The position numbers and the translations under genes are program-made. DNA of 64,000 bases from Arachis hypogaea (lineage: Eukaryota > Streptophyta > Magnoliopsida > Fabales > Fabaceae): assembly GCF_003086295.3 (NCBI RefSeq), contig NC_092048.1, positions 91,492,626-91,556,625 of the forward strand, read 5' to 3'. Shown piece after piece: positions 56,156 to 64,000 of the stretch; the first letter of the stretch is position 1; the number at the start of each line of letters is the position of its first letter. The notes below the pieces were generated by a model, which worked only from the letters and a program-made list of their open reading frames with translations, did not search any database and was not told where the DNA came from.

Positions 56156-57475
56156 GATCCTGAGAACCCTGCAATAGTAGAGGTGAATTACATGGGTGAA
56201 CCATATGGAAACATCTATAATCTCTCATGGAAGGATCAACAAAAGCCTCAACAAGGCTTTAATAATGGTGGAAGAAACAGGTTTAGCAATTGCAAACCTT
56301 TTCCATCATCTACTCAGCAACAGACAGAGAACTCTGAACAAAATACCTCTAATTTAGCAAACTTAGTCTCTGATCTATCTAAGGCCACTCTGAGTTTCAT
56401 GAATGAAACAAGGTCCTCCATTAGAAATTTGGAGGCACAAGTGGGCCAGTTGAGTAAAAGGATCAATGAAATCCCTCCTAGTGCTCTCCCAAGCAATACA
56501 GAAGAAAATCCAAAAGGAGAGTGCAAGGCCAATGATATAACCATCATGGCCGAATCCAAGGAGGAAGGGGAGGACGTGAATCCCAACGAGGAAGACCTCC
56601 TGGGACGTCCAGTGATCAACAAGGAGTTTCCCTTTGAGGAACCAAAGGACTCTGAGGCTCATCTAGAGACCATAGAGATTCCATTAAACCTCCTTACGCC
56701 CTTAATGAGCTCTGATGAGTATTCTTCTTCTGAAGAGAATGAGGATGTTACTGAAGAGCAAGTTGCCAAGTTCCTTGGTGCAATCATGAAGCTGAATGCC
56801 AATTTATTTGGTAGTGAGACTTGGGGAGATGAACCTCCCCTGTTCACCAATGAACTAAATGCATTGGATCAACTGAGATTGCCTTAGAAGAAACAGGATC
56901 CTGGAAAGTTCCTAATACCTTGTACCATAGGCACCATGACCTTTGAAAAGGCTCTATGTGACCTTGGGTCAGGAATAAACCTCATGCCACTCTCTGTAAT
57001 GGAGAAACTGGGAATCTTTGAGGTACAAGCTGCTAAAATCTCATTAGAGATGGCAGACAATTCCAGAAAATAGGCTTATAGACAAGTAGAGGACGTGTTA
57101 GTAAAGGTTGAAGGCCTTTACATCCCTGCTGATTTCATAATCCTAGATACTGGGAAGGATGAGGATGAATCCATCATCCTTGGAAGACCCTTCCTAGCCA
57201 CAGCAAGAGCTGTGATTGATGTTAACAGAGGTGAACTAGTCCTTCAATTGAATGAGGACTCCCTTGAGTTTAAAACTCAAGGACATCCTTCTGTAAACAT
57301 GGAAAAGAGGCACAATAAGCTTCTCTCAAAACAGAGTCAACCAGAGCCCCCACAGTCAAACTCTAAGTTTAGTGTTGGGAGGCCACAACCAAACTCTAAG
57401 TTTGGAGTTGAACTCCCATATCCAAACTCTAAGTTTGGTGTTGGGGAGTCTCAACAATGCTCTAAACATCTGTGA
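56156..57475 (+). pseudogene. Element E gag C-terminus and protease
   Basis: This is the in-frame continuation of 46385-47379: EVNYMGEPYGN (through MNYMGEPYGN), GFNNGGRNRFSN, RSSIRNLEAQVGQLSKRI and an acidic stretch. The protease has LCDLGSGINLMPLSVMEKL and PFLATARAVIDVNRGELVLQ. Stops at 56885-56887 and 57071-57073. It ends with three PNSKFGV-type repeats (57350-57445) and the stop at 57475. No RT follows. Confidence 0.9.
57350..57445 (+). repeat. NSKFGV peptide repeats / AAGTTTGGTGTTG DNA repeats
   Basis: Three coding repeats of about 30 bp, each including AACTCTAAGTTTGGTGTTG or a near variant. The last 13 bases equal the sequence that abuts the 3' LTR in D, E and F. Confidence 0.8.
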
Positions 57476-57524
57476 GGCTCCATGAGAACCCACTGTCAAG
57501 CTATTGACATTAAAGAAGCGCTTG

Positions 57525-57540
57525 TTGGGAAGCAACCCAA
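57525..57540 (+). other. Post-gag-pro hairpin of E
   Basis: TTGGG-AAGCAA-CCCAA after AAGAAGCGCTT. Confidence 0.6.
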
Positions 57541-57682
57541 TTTTTATTTATCTAATTTTATTTTTATTTTTGTGGTTCTTTCATGTTTTATTAGGTTCAT
57601 GATCATGTGGAGTCACAAAATAAATAGAAAAATCAAAAACAGAATCAAAAATAGCAGAAGAAAAATCACACCCTGGAGGAAG

Positions 57683-57926
57683 GGCTTACTGGCGTTTAAA
57701 CGGCAGTAAGGAGCATCTGGCTGGCATTCAACGCCAGAACAGAGAATGGATCTGGCGTTGAACGCCCAAAACAAGCAGCATCCTGGCGTTCAGACGCCAG
57801 GAATGCACACTGAGGAAAGCTGGCGCTGAACACCAGAAACAAGCATAGAACTGGCGTTCAACGCCAGAAACATGCTGCATCTGGGCGCTGAACGCCCAGA
57901 ACAAGCATCAATTCGGTGTTTAAACG
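57683..57926. repeat. Palindrome array in E interior
   Basis: Seven or so CTGGCGTTCAACGCCAG-type words spaced about 30-35 bp, with AGAAACAAGCA-like spacers. Confidence 0.88.
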
Positions 57927-58485
57927 CCAGAATTGCATGCAAAGGCATTTTACATGCCTAATTGGTGCAGGGATGCAATTCCTTGACACCTCAGGATCTG
58001 TGGACCCCACAAGATCATCTCAGCATCTGTGGACCCCACAGGATCCCCACCTACCTCCACTCATACTCTTCCCTCTTCTCAATGTTCATCCTCTCTTCCC
58101 AATAAATACCCTTCCCCAAAACCCTTCACCAATCACCTCAAGCTCTCTTCCCTATTACCTATTCACTACTCACATCTACCCACTCTTCCCCATAAACCTA
58201 CTTCATACACCCCACCTACCTTCAAAATTCAAAATCACTTTCCCACCCAAACCCACCCTAAATGGCCGAACCTAACCCCTCTCCCTTCACTATATAAACC
58301 CCTCCATTCTTCTTCAATTTCACACAACACAACCCCCTCCTCCTCTTCTTGGCCGAAACACATCTCTCTCTCCCTCTTCTTCATTTCTTCTTCTTCTTCA
58401 TATATTCTTTCTTTTCTTGCTCGAGGGCGAGCAATATTCTAAGTTTGGTGTGGTAAAAGCATAGCTTTTTGTTTTTCCATTACCA
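57927..58485 (+). promoter_or_regulatory. Internal promoter region and leader of E aORF
   Basis: Two GGATCTGTGGACCCCACA palindromes (57990-58050), a C/T-rich stretch, TATATAAA at 58291-58298 followed by a CCCCTCC sequence, a TC-rich leader, then AAGTTTGGTGTGG and the ATG at 58486. The TATA-to-ATG spacing of 195 bp matches D. Confidence 0.6.
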
Positions 58486-59643
58486 TTGATGGCACCTAAG
58501 ACCGGAGAATCCTCTAAAAAAGGGAAAGAAAAGACAAAAACTTCTACCTCCGAGTCATGGGAGATGGAAATATTCATCTCCAAAGCTCATCAAGACCACT
58601 TCTATGATGTTGTGGCCAAGAAGAAGGTGATCCCTGAGGTCCCTTTCAAACTCAAGAGAAATGAGTATCCGGAAATCCGACATGAAATCCAAAGAAGAGG
58701 TTGGAAAGTTCTAACAAAACCCATCCAACAAGTCAGAATTCTAATGGTTCAAGAGTTCTATGCTAATGCATGGATCACTAGGAACCATGATCAAAGTAAG
58801 AACCAGAACCCAAAGAATTATCTCACCATGGTTCGGGGGAAATACTTAGATTTTAGTCCGGAAAATGTGAGGTTGGTGTTTAACTTGCCTATGATGCAAG
58901 GAGATGCACACCCCTACACTAGAAGGGTCAACTTTGATCAAAGGTTGGACCAAGTCCTCATGGACATATGTGTGGAAGGAGCTCAATGGAAGATTGACTC
59001 AAAAGGCAAACCGGTTCAACTTAGAAGACTGGACCTCAAGCCTGTGGCTAGAGGATGGTTGGAGTTCATCCAACGCTCCATCATTCCCACTAGCAACCGA
59101 TCTGAAGTTACTGTGGATCGAGCCATCATGATTCATAGCATCATGATTGGAGAGGAAGTAGAAGTTCATGAAGTCATCTCCCTTAAACTCTACAAAATAG
59201 CCGAAAAGCCCTCCCCCTTGGCAAGGCTAGCTTTCCCTCATCTTATTTGCCATCTATGTTACTCAGCTGGAGCTTTCATAGAAGGAGACATTCCCATTGC
59301 GGAAGAAAAGCCCATCACTAAGAAAAGGATGGAGCAAACAAGAGAGCCCACTCATGGAGCTCAAGAAACACGTGAGGAAGCTCATCATCAAGAAATCCCT
59401 GAGATACCTCAAGGGATGCACTTTCCTCCACAGAATTTTTGGGAGCAAATCAACACCTCCCTAGGAGAACTAAGTTCCAACATGGGACAACTAAGGGTGG
59501 AACATCAAGAGCACTCCATCATACTCCATGAAATTAGAGAAGATCAAAGAGCTATAAGGGAGGAGCAACAAAGACAAGGAAGAGACATAGAAGAGCTCAA
59601 GGACATCATTGGTTCCTCAAGGAGAAAATGCCACCATCACTAA
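58486..59643 (+). CDS. Element E aORF, intact (385 aa)
   Basis: This is the longest uninterrupted ORF in the window, 385 residues from MMAPKTGESSKKGKEKTKTS. After a basic N-terminus of about 20 residues, the core spans about 25-270: AHQDHFYDVVAKKKVIPEVP, YPEIRHEIQRRGWKVL, VQEFYANAWITRNHD, FSPENVRLVFNLPMM, FDQRLDQVLMDICVEGAQW, VDRAIMIHSIMIGEEVEV, HLICHLCYSAGAF. Residues about 310-375 are rich in Glu, Gln and Arg with heptad-like spacing and probably form a coiled coil. There is no signal peptide or membrane helix. It aligns in order with B's aORF despite low identity. The family resembles the plant transposon-protein domain; function is not known. Retention in elements without RT or integrase suggests a role useful in cis or to the element's transcription. 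Confidence 0.85.
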   Translation: MMAPKTGESSKKGKEKTKTSTSESWEMEIFISKAHQDHFYDVVAKKKVIPEVPFKLKRNEYPEIRHEIQRRGWKVLTKPIQQVRILMVQEFYANAWITRNHDQSKNQNPKNYLTMVRGKYLDFSPENVRLVFNLPMMQGDAHPYTRRVNFDQRLDQVLMDICVEGAQWKIDSKGKPVQLRRLDLKPVARGWLEFIQRSIIPTSNRSEVTVDRAIMIHSIMIGEEVEVHEVISLKLYKIAEKPSPLARLAFPHLICHLCYSAGAFIEGDIPIAEEKPITKKRMEQTREPTHGAQETREEAHHQEIPEIPQGMHFPPQNFWEQINTSLGELSSNMGQLRVEHQEHSIILHEIREDQRAIREEQQRQGRDIEELKDIIGSSRRKCHHH

Positions 59644-60788
59644 GGTGGACTCATTCCTTGTTCTTAAACTTTCTATTTTTCGTTTTCTTATATTAAATGT
59701 TTATCTATGTTTGTGTCTTTATAACATGATCATTAGTGTCTAAGTGTCTATGCCTTAAAGTAGTGAATATGAATCCATCACCTCTCTTAAATGGAAAAAT
59801 GTTTTAATTACAAAAGAACAAGAAGTACATGAGTTTCGAATTTATCCTTGAACTTAGTTTAATTATATTGATGTGGAGAAAATACTTTTTGTTTTCTGAA
59901 TGAATACTTGAACAGTGCATATGTCTTTTGAAGTTGGTGTTTTAGAATGTTAAATATGTTGGCTCTTGAAAGAATGATGAACAGGAGACATGTTATTTGA
60001 TAATCTAAAAAATCATAAAAATGATTCTTGAAGCAAGAAAAAGCAGTGAATACAAAAGCTTGCAGAAAAAAAAAAGAAAAAAATGGAGAAAAAAATAGAA
60101 AAAGAAAAAGCAAGCAGAAAAAGCCAAAAGCTCTTAAAACCAAAAGGCAAGAGCAAAAAGCCAATAACCCTTAAAACCAAAAGGCAAGGGTAAATAAAAA
60201 GGATCCCAAGGCTTTGAGCATCAGTGGATAGGAAGGCCTAAAGGAATAAAATCCCAGCCTAAGCGGCTAAACCAAGCTGTCCCTAACCATGTGCTTGTGG
60301 CGTGAAGGTGTCAAGTGAAAACTTGAGACTGAGCGGTTAAAGTCAAGGTCCAAAGCAAAAGAAGAGTGTGCATAAGAACCCTAGACACCTCTAATTGGGG
60401 ACTTTAGCAAAGCTGAGTCACAATCTGAAAAGGTTCACCCAATTATGTGTCTGTGGCATTTATGTATCCGGTGGTAATACTGGAAAACAAAGTGCTTAGG
60501 GCCACGGCCAAGACTCATAAAGTAGCTGTGTTCAAGAATCAACATACTGAACTAGGAGAATTAGTAACACTATCTGAACTCTGAGTTCCTATAGATGCCA
60601 ATCATTCTGAACCTCAATGGATAAAGTGAGATGCCAAAACTATTCAAGAGGCAAAAAGCTACAAGTCCCGCTCATCTGATTGGAGCTATGTTTCATTGAT
60701 ATTTTGGAATTTATAATATATTCTCTTCTTTTTATCCTATTTGATTTTTAGTTGCTTGGGGACAAGCAACAATTTAAGTTTGGTGTTG
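59644..60788 (+). other. E spacer between aORF and 3' LTR
   Basis: Noncoding. An A-rich stretch (60010-60130) and two CTTAAAACCAAAAGGCAAG units are followed by conserved blocks shared with D, F and G, ending AAGTTTGGTGTTG at the LTR in place of a clear polypurine tract. Confidence 0.75.
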
Positions 60789-62494
60789 TGATGAGCGGAT
60801 AATTTATACGCTTTTTGGCATTGTTTTTAGTATGTTTTTAGTAGGATCTAGTTACTTTTAGGGATGTTTTCATTAGTTTTTATGTTAAATTCACATTTCT
60901 GGACTTTACTATGAGTTTGTGTGTTTTTCTGTGATTTCAGGTATTTTCTGGCTGAAATTGAGGGAATTGAGCAAAAATCAGATTCAGAGGTAGAAGAAGG
61001 ACTGCTGATGCTGTTGGATTCTGACTTCCCTGCACTCAAAGTAGATTTTTTGGAGCTACAGAACTCAAAATGGTGCGCTTCCAATTGCGTTGGAAAGTAG
61101 ACATCCAGGGCTTTCCAGCAATATATAATAGTCCATACTTTGGCCGCGTTTAGACAACGCAAAAGGGCGTTGAACGCCAGTTCTACGCTGCAGTTTGAAG
61201 TTAAACGCCAGAAACACGTCACAAACCAGAGTTGAACGCCAGAAACACGTTACAAACTGGCGTTCAACTCCAAGAATGACCTCTCCACGTGTAAACTTCA
61301 AGCTTAGCCCAAGCAAACACCAAGTGGGCCCTGGAAGTGGATTTATGCATCAATTACTTACTTCTGTAAACCCTAGTAACTAGTTTAGTATAAATAGGAC
61401 TTTTTACTATTGTATAAAGGGGGATCTTTGATCAGTTTTATACTATCTTAGACTTTCATGGGGGCTGGCCATTTGGCCATGCCTGGACCATTATCACTTA
61501 TGTATTTTCAAACGGTAGAGTTTCTGCACTCCATAGATTAAGGTGTGGAGCTCTGCTGTTCCTCATGATTTAATGCAAAGTACTACTATTTTCTATTCAA
61601 TTCAGCTTATTCCGCTTCTAAGATATCCATTCGCACCCAAGAACATGATGAATGTGATGATTATGTGATGCTCATCATCATTCTCACTTATGAACGCGTG
61701 CCTGACAAACACTTCCGTTCTACATGCAACCAAGCTAGAATGAGTATCTCTTAGATATCTAATACAGGGGACCGAGTCCGAGTTATTAGTATCTTCGTGG
61801 TATAAGTTAGAACCCATGGATGGCCATTCCTGAGATCCGGAAAGTCTAAACCTTGTCTGTGGTATTCCGAGTAGGATCTGGGAAGGGATGGCTGTGACGA
61901 ACTTCAAACTCGCAAGTGCTGGGCATAGTGACAGACGCAAAAGGATTGTAAATCCTATTCCAGTATGATCGAGAACCTCCAGATGATTAGCCATGCCGTG
62001 ATAGAGCATTTGGACCATTTTCACAGAGAGGATGAGATGTAGCCATTGACAACGGTGATGCCCTTACAGAAAGCTTGCCATGGAAAGGAGTAAGACTGAT
62101 TGGATGAAGACAGCGGGAAAGCAGAACTTCAGAGGAACGAAAGCATCTCTATACGCTTATCTGAAATCCTCACCAATGAATTACATAAGTATTTCTATCT
62201 TTATTTTCTGTTTATTTATTATTATTATTCGAAAACTCCATAACCATTTGATATCCGCCTGACTGAGATTAACAAGATGACCATAGCTTGCTTCATACCA
62301 ACAATCTCCGTGGGATCGACCCTTACTCACGTAAGGTTTTATTACTTGGATGACCCAGTGCACTTGCTGGTTAGTTGTGCGAAGTTGTGAAGTTATGTTT
62401 GGACCATGGTATTGTGCATCAGTTATTGGCGCCATTGCCAGGGAGAGAACGAACAACAAATTTTACAACCTCAGAGTAACAATTTCGCATACCA
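60789..62494 (+). repeat. Element E 3' LTR
   Basis: This is 1706 bp, the same length as the 5' LTR. It includes an array (61164-61271), TATA (61389-61398) and U5 hairpin (62321-62336). GCAGG follows. Confidence 0.95.
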
Positions 62495-62499
62495 GCAGG

Positions 62500-62786
62500 G
62501 CTTTGCAGAGCCCCCAAACATCAATTCTAAGTTTGTTGTTGGGAAGCCATCAACAAGCTCTAAGCACAAAGGTACCAAGAAGAAAGTACCTAAAGGCTGG
62601 AAGGACAAGAAAGTCCCAACTGAAGGCCTCTCACCTGGCATGAGAGTTGTCTTTACCACGAAACCCGTCATACCACATACAGTGAGTTGTATACTATCTC
62701 TAGAGCATGTGGAGCTCTTTCATGAGAAGACAGGAAGAAAGTTCACTGTAAGGGGCGAATATCTGAGCCCATACTCACCTCCGTAA
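62500..62786 (+). pseudogene. Element C ORF, C-terminal part
   Basis: This continues C's protease frame exactly in phase across the E insertion: GFAEPPNINSKFVVGKPSTS, KKKVPKGWKDKKVPTEGL, then HVELFHEKTGRKFTVRGEYL and SPYSPP. The last part resembles the C-terminal tail of Athila pol (GRKFxVNGxRxxxY type). This suggests that RT-RNase H-integrase was deleted between protease and the pol tail. It contains one NSKF unit like those of D and E. Confidence 0.7.
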
Positions 62787-62826
62787 GGAGCTAACCGTCA
62801 AGCTAGTGATGTTAAAGAAGCGCTTA

Positions 62827-62842
62827 TTGGGAGGCAACCCAA
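62827..62842 (+). other. Post-pol hairpin of C
   Basis: TTGGG-AGGCAA-CCCAA next to AAGAAGCGCTT. Confidence 0.6.
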
Positions 62843-62969
62843 CCTTAATTAATTATTTTTATTTTCTTTTATTTTCTTTTTCTTTAATTTATAATTTAGG
62901 TTCGTGATCATATGCAGCAGTCAGAACAGAGACAGAAATGTCAAAGCAGAGAAAATAGAACACTCTGGA

Positions 62970-63095
62970 TGGAGTGTTACTGGCGTTGAACACCAACCAG
63001 GGAGCAGACCCTGGGCGTCCAACACCGCAAATAGGCAGCATTGCTGGCGTTGAATGCCAGCCAGGGAGTAGACCTTGGGCGTTCAAACGCCAGTG
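62970..63095. repeat. Palindrome array in C, pre-aORF spacer
   Basis: CTGGCGTTGAACACCA, TGGGCGTCCAACACCG and CTGGCGTTGAATGCCAG words. This is the third array site of C, besides the LTR and the gag-protease junction. Confidence 0.8.
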
Positions 63096-63358
63096 CAGAG
63101 GGCAGAAAATCTGGATTACCTAGCCTCTCAGGACCAGTGGGTCCCACAGCATCTTTACCTACCCTACTTATTCCTTCTTACTTTCACACTTCTCCATACA
63201 CACTTCCCTACAAACCCTAGCGCAATCACATCCATATCACTTCCCCAAAACCATCATAACTCCCACCAACCCCACCCACTTCAAAATCAAATTTCCCACC
63301 CAATTCCCCACCCATGACCGAACCCAACCCTACCCCCCTCATATAAATACCCCTCTTC
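63096..63358 (+). promoter_or_regulatory. Internal promoter region of C (TATA 63342-63349)
   Basis: This is the same layout as upstream of the D and E aORFs: a decayed GGTCCCACAG palindrome near 63131, a C/A-rich stretch, then TATAAATACCCCTC. The aORF itself would lie beyond CACTA-2, which inserted about 10 bp after the TATA box. Confidence 0.55.
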
Positions 63359-64000
63359 CACTACAAGAAAAAGCAATATTTGTAACAAAAATATTGTTAC
63401 AAAAAATTGGAATTTTGAAACAAAAGGATTTTGTAACAAAAAAAGGGGCCGTTGCAGTATGTCCCGTTACAAAAATTTTTTGTAACAAAAAATGAAACTG
63501 TTATAATTCAAAGTAATATTTTGTAACAAATTTTTCTGATACAAAAAACCAAAAGTCATTACAAAAGTGATAACAAATTTTGATCTTCAAAATATTTTTG
63601 GTGACAATATATTTTTTCCTATCATAAAATTTTGTTACAAAATGTAACTTGATTTTGTAACATTTTTTTCTTTAGTTACAAAACACTATATATTTTGTAA
63701 TAATTTTTTTAAATAAAAATTACACACATAATTTGCCAAATTATATTAGTTTTTTAATTAATTAATATATTAACTAATTTACTCAACAAGTCAACATTTA
63801 TATAATATATAATAACATAGATAGTTCAAATATCTTTTATTTAACTAAGATTGTTTTATAAGTCTTCAACATATATACTTTAAAGTACAAACTAACAAGA
63901 CACATTGAAGAACCCTAATGAACTAGATAGATACATAGGACAAGAAAAACAAGGAATTATAAATCTTCAAAATGTAAACTACAAATTACGAACTCCATCA
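63359..64000. mobile_element. CACTA-2, left end (continues outside the window)
   Basis: It begins CACTACAAGAAAAAGC, the perfect terminal form. TTTTGTAACAAAA-type inverted words repeat through about 63680 as a subterminal array. CCA or TCC-type 3-bp flank cannot be tested because the other end is not present. From 63690 to 64000 it is AT-rich without recognised genes. Confidence 0.8.

Larger units (their letters stand above)
42775..62494 (+). mobile_element. Element E: non-autonomous LTR element, interrupted by F (TSD GCAGG)
   Basis: LTRs are 1706 bp each (42775-44480, 60789-62494). GCAGG is duplicated at 42770-42774 and 62495-62499. The interior is primer site, leader, gag-protease (split by F), palindrome array, internal TATA, intact aORF, spacer. 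RT, RNase H and integrase are absent. Without F it would be about 10.9 kb, very close to D, of which it is a sister copy. Confidence 0.95.

Noticed and set aside
30806..63095. CRISPR-like spacing of the palindrome arrays
   Set aside because: The words are imperfect, vary between copies, lie in LTR retrotransposons of a plant, and spacers are themselves repetitive. There are no cas genes.

Overview
This window is plant nuclear DNA and consists almost entirely of nested transposable elements. No intact host gene is visible. The LTR elements are Ty3/gypsy of the Athila type: the primer-binding site is complementary to the tRNA-Asp 3' end, LTRs are about 1.0-1.7 kb, the order is gag-protease-RT-RNase H-integrase, and an extra ORF (aORF) lies between integrase and the 3' LTR. 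Captured host gene pieces are plant-specific (HD-ZIP III, ANP/NPK1-type kinase). The style of the LTRs suggests a legume, possibly peanut (Arachis); that is inference from memory, not proven here.

Layout. 1-4236: LTR Z (partial) interrupted by a minus-strand solo LTR, X (754-2312, TSD GTGGG); Z sits in the end of LTR Y, which sits in the RT of an old element A. 4237-4857 and 18028-20376: decayed pol of A. 4858-18027: complete element B inside A (TSD GTAAC). 20377-22011: the 3' LTR and adjoining interior of a minus-strand element, G. From 22012: element C, whose right end lies outside the window. C holds four insertions. CACTA-1 (24878-29840, TSD GAA) carries fragments of at least three or four host genes. 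D (30998-41836, minus, TSD ACCCC) and E (42775-62494, TSD GCAGG) are complete LTR elements, and E itself contains F (47380-56155, TSD GATCC). CACTA-2 begins at 63359 and runs out of the window. The deepest stack seen is A > G > C > E > F.

How the parts work together. B and A once carried a full pol. C, D and E go from protease straight to a spacer and lack RT, RNase H and integrase; F has a truncated RT and no RNase H or integrase. They would need enzymes in trans. D and E nevertheless keep the aORF at identical length (1158 nt), intact in E, with a TATA box about 190 bp upstream of its ATG.

Three recurring features are not explained by the standard parts list. (1) Each LTR family carries arrays of its own short palindromic word, and the same word recurs in the spacer before the aORF. 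(2) A hairpin near the 3' end of every LTR keeps its pairing while its sequence changes between families. (3) A second hairpin with compensating changes follows the end of gag/pol. In addition, F carries a piece that looks like tRNA-Cys at a deletion junction, and CACTA-1 lines up host exons behind what looks like a captured 5' end. These are the items most worth checking.
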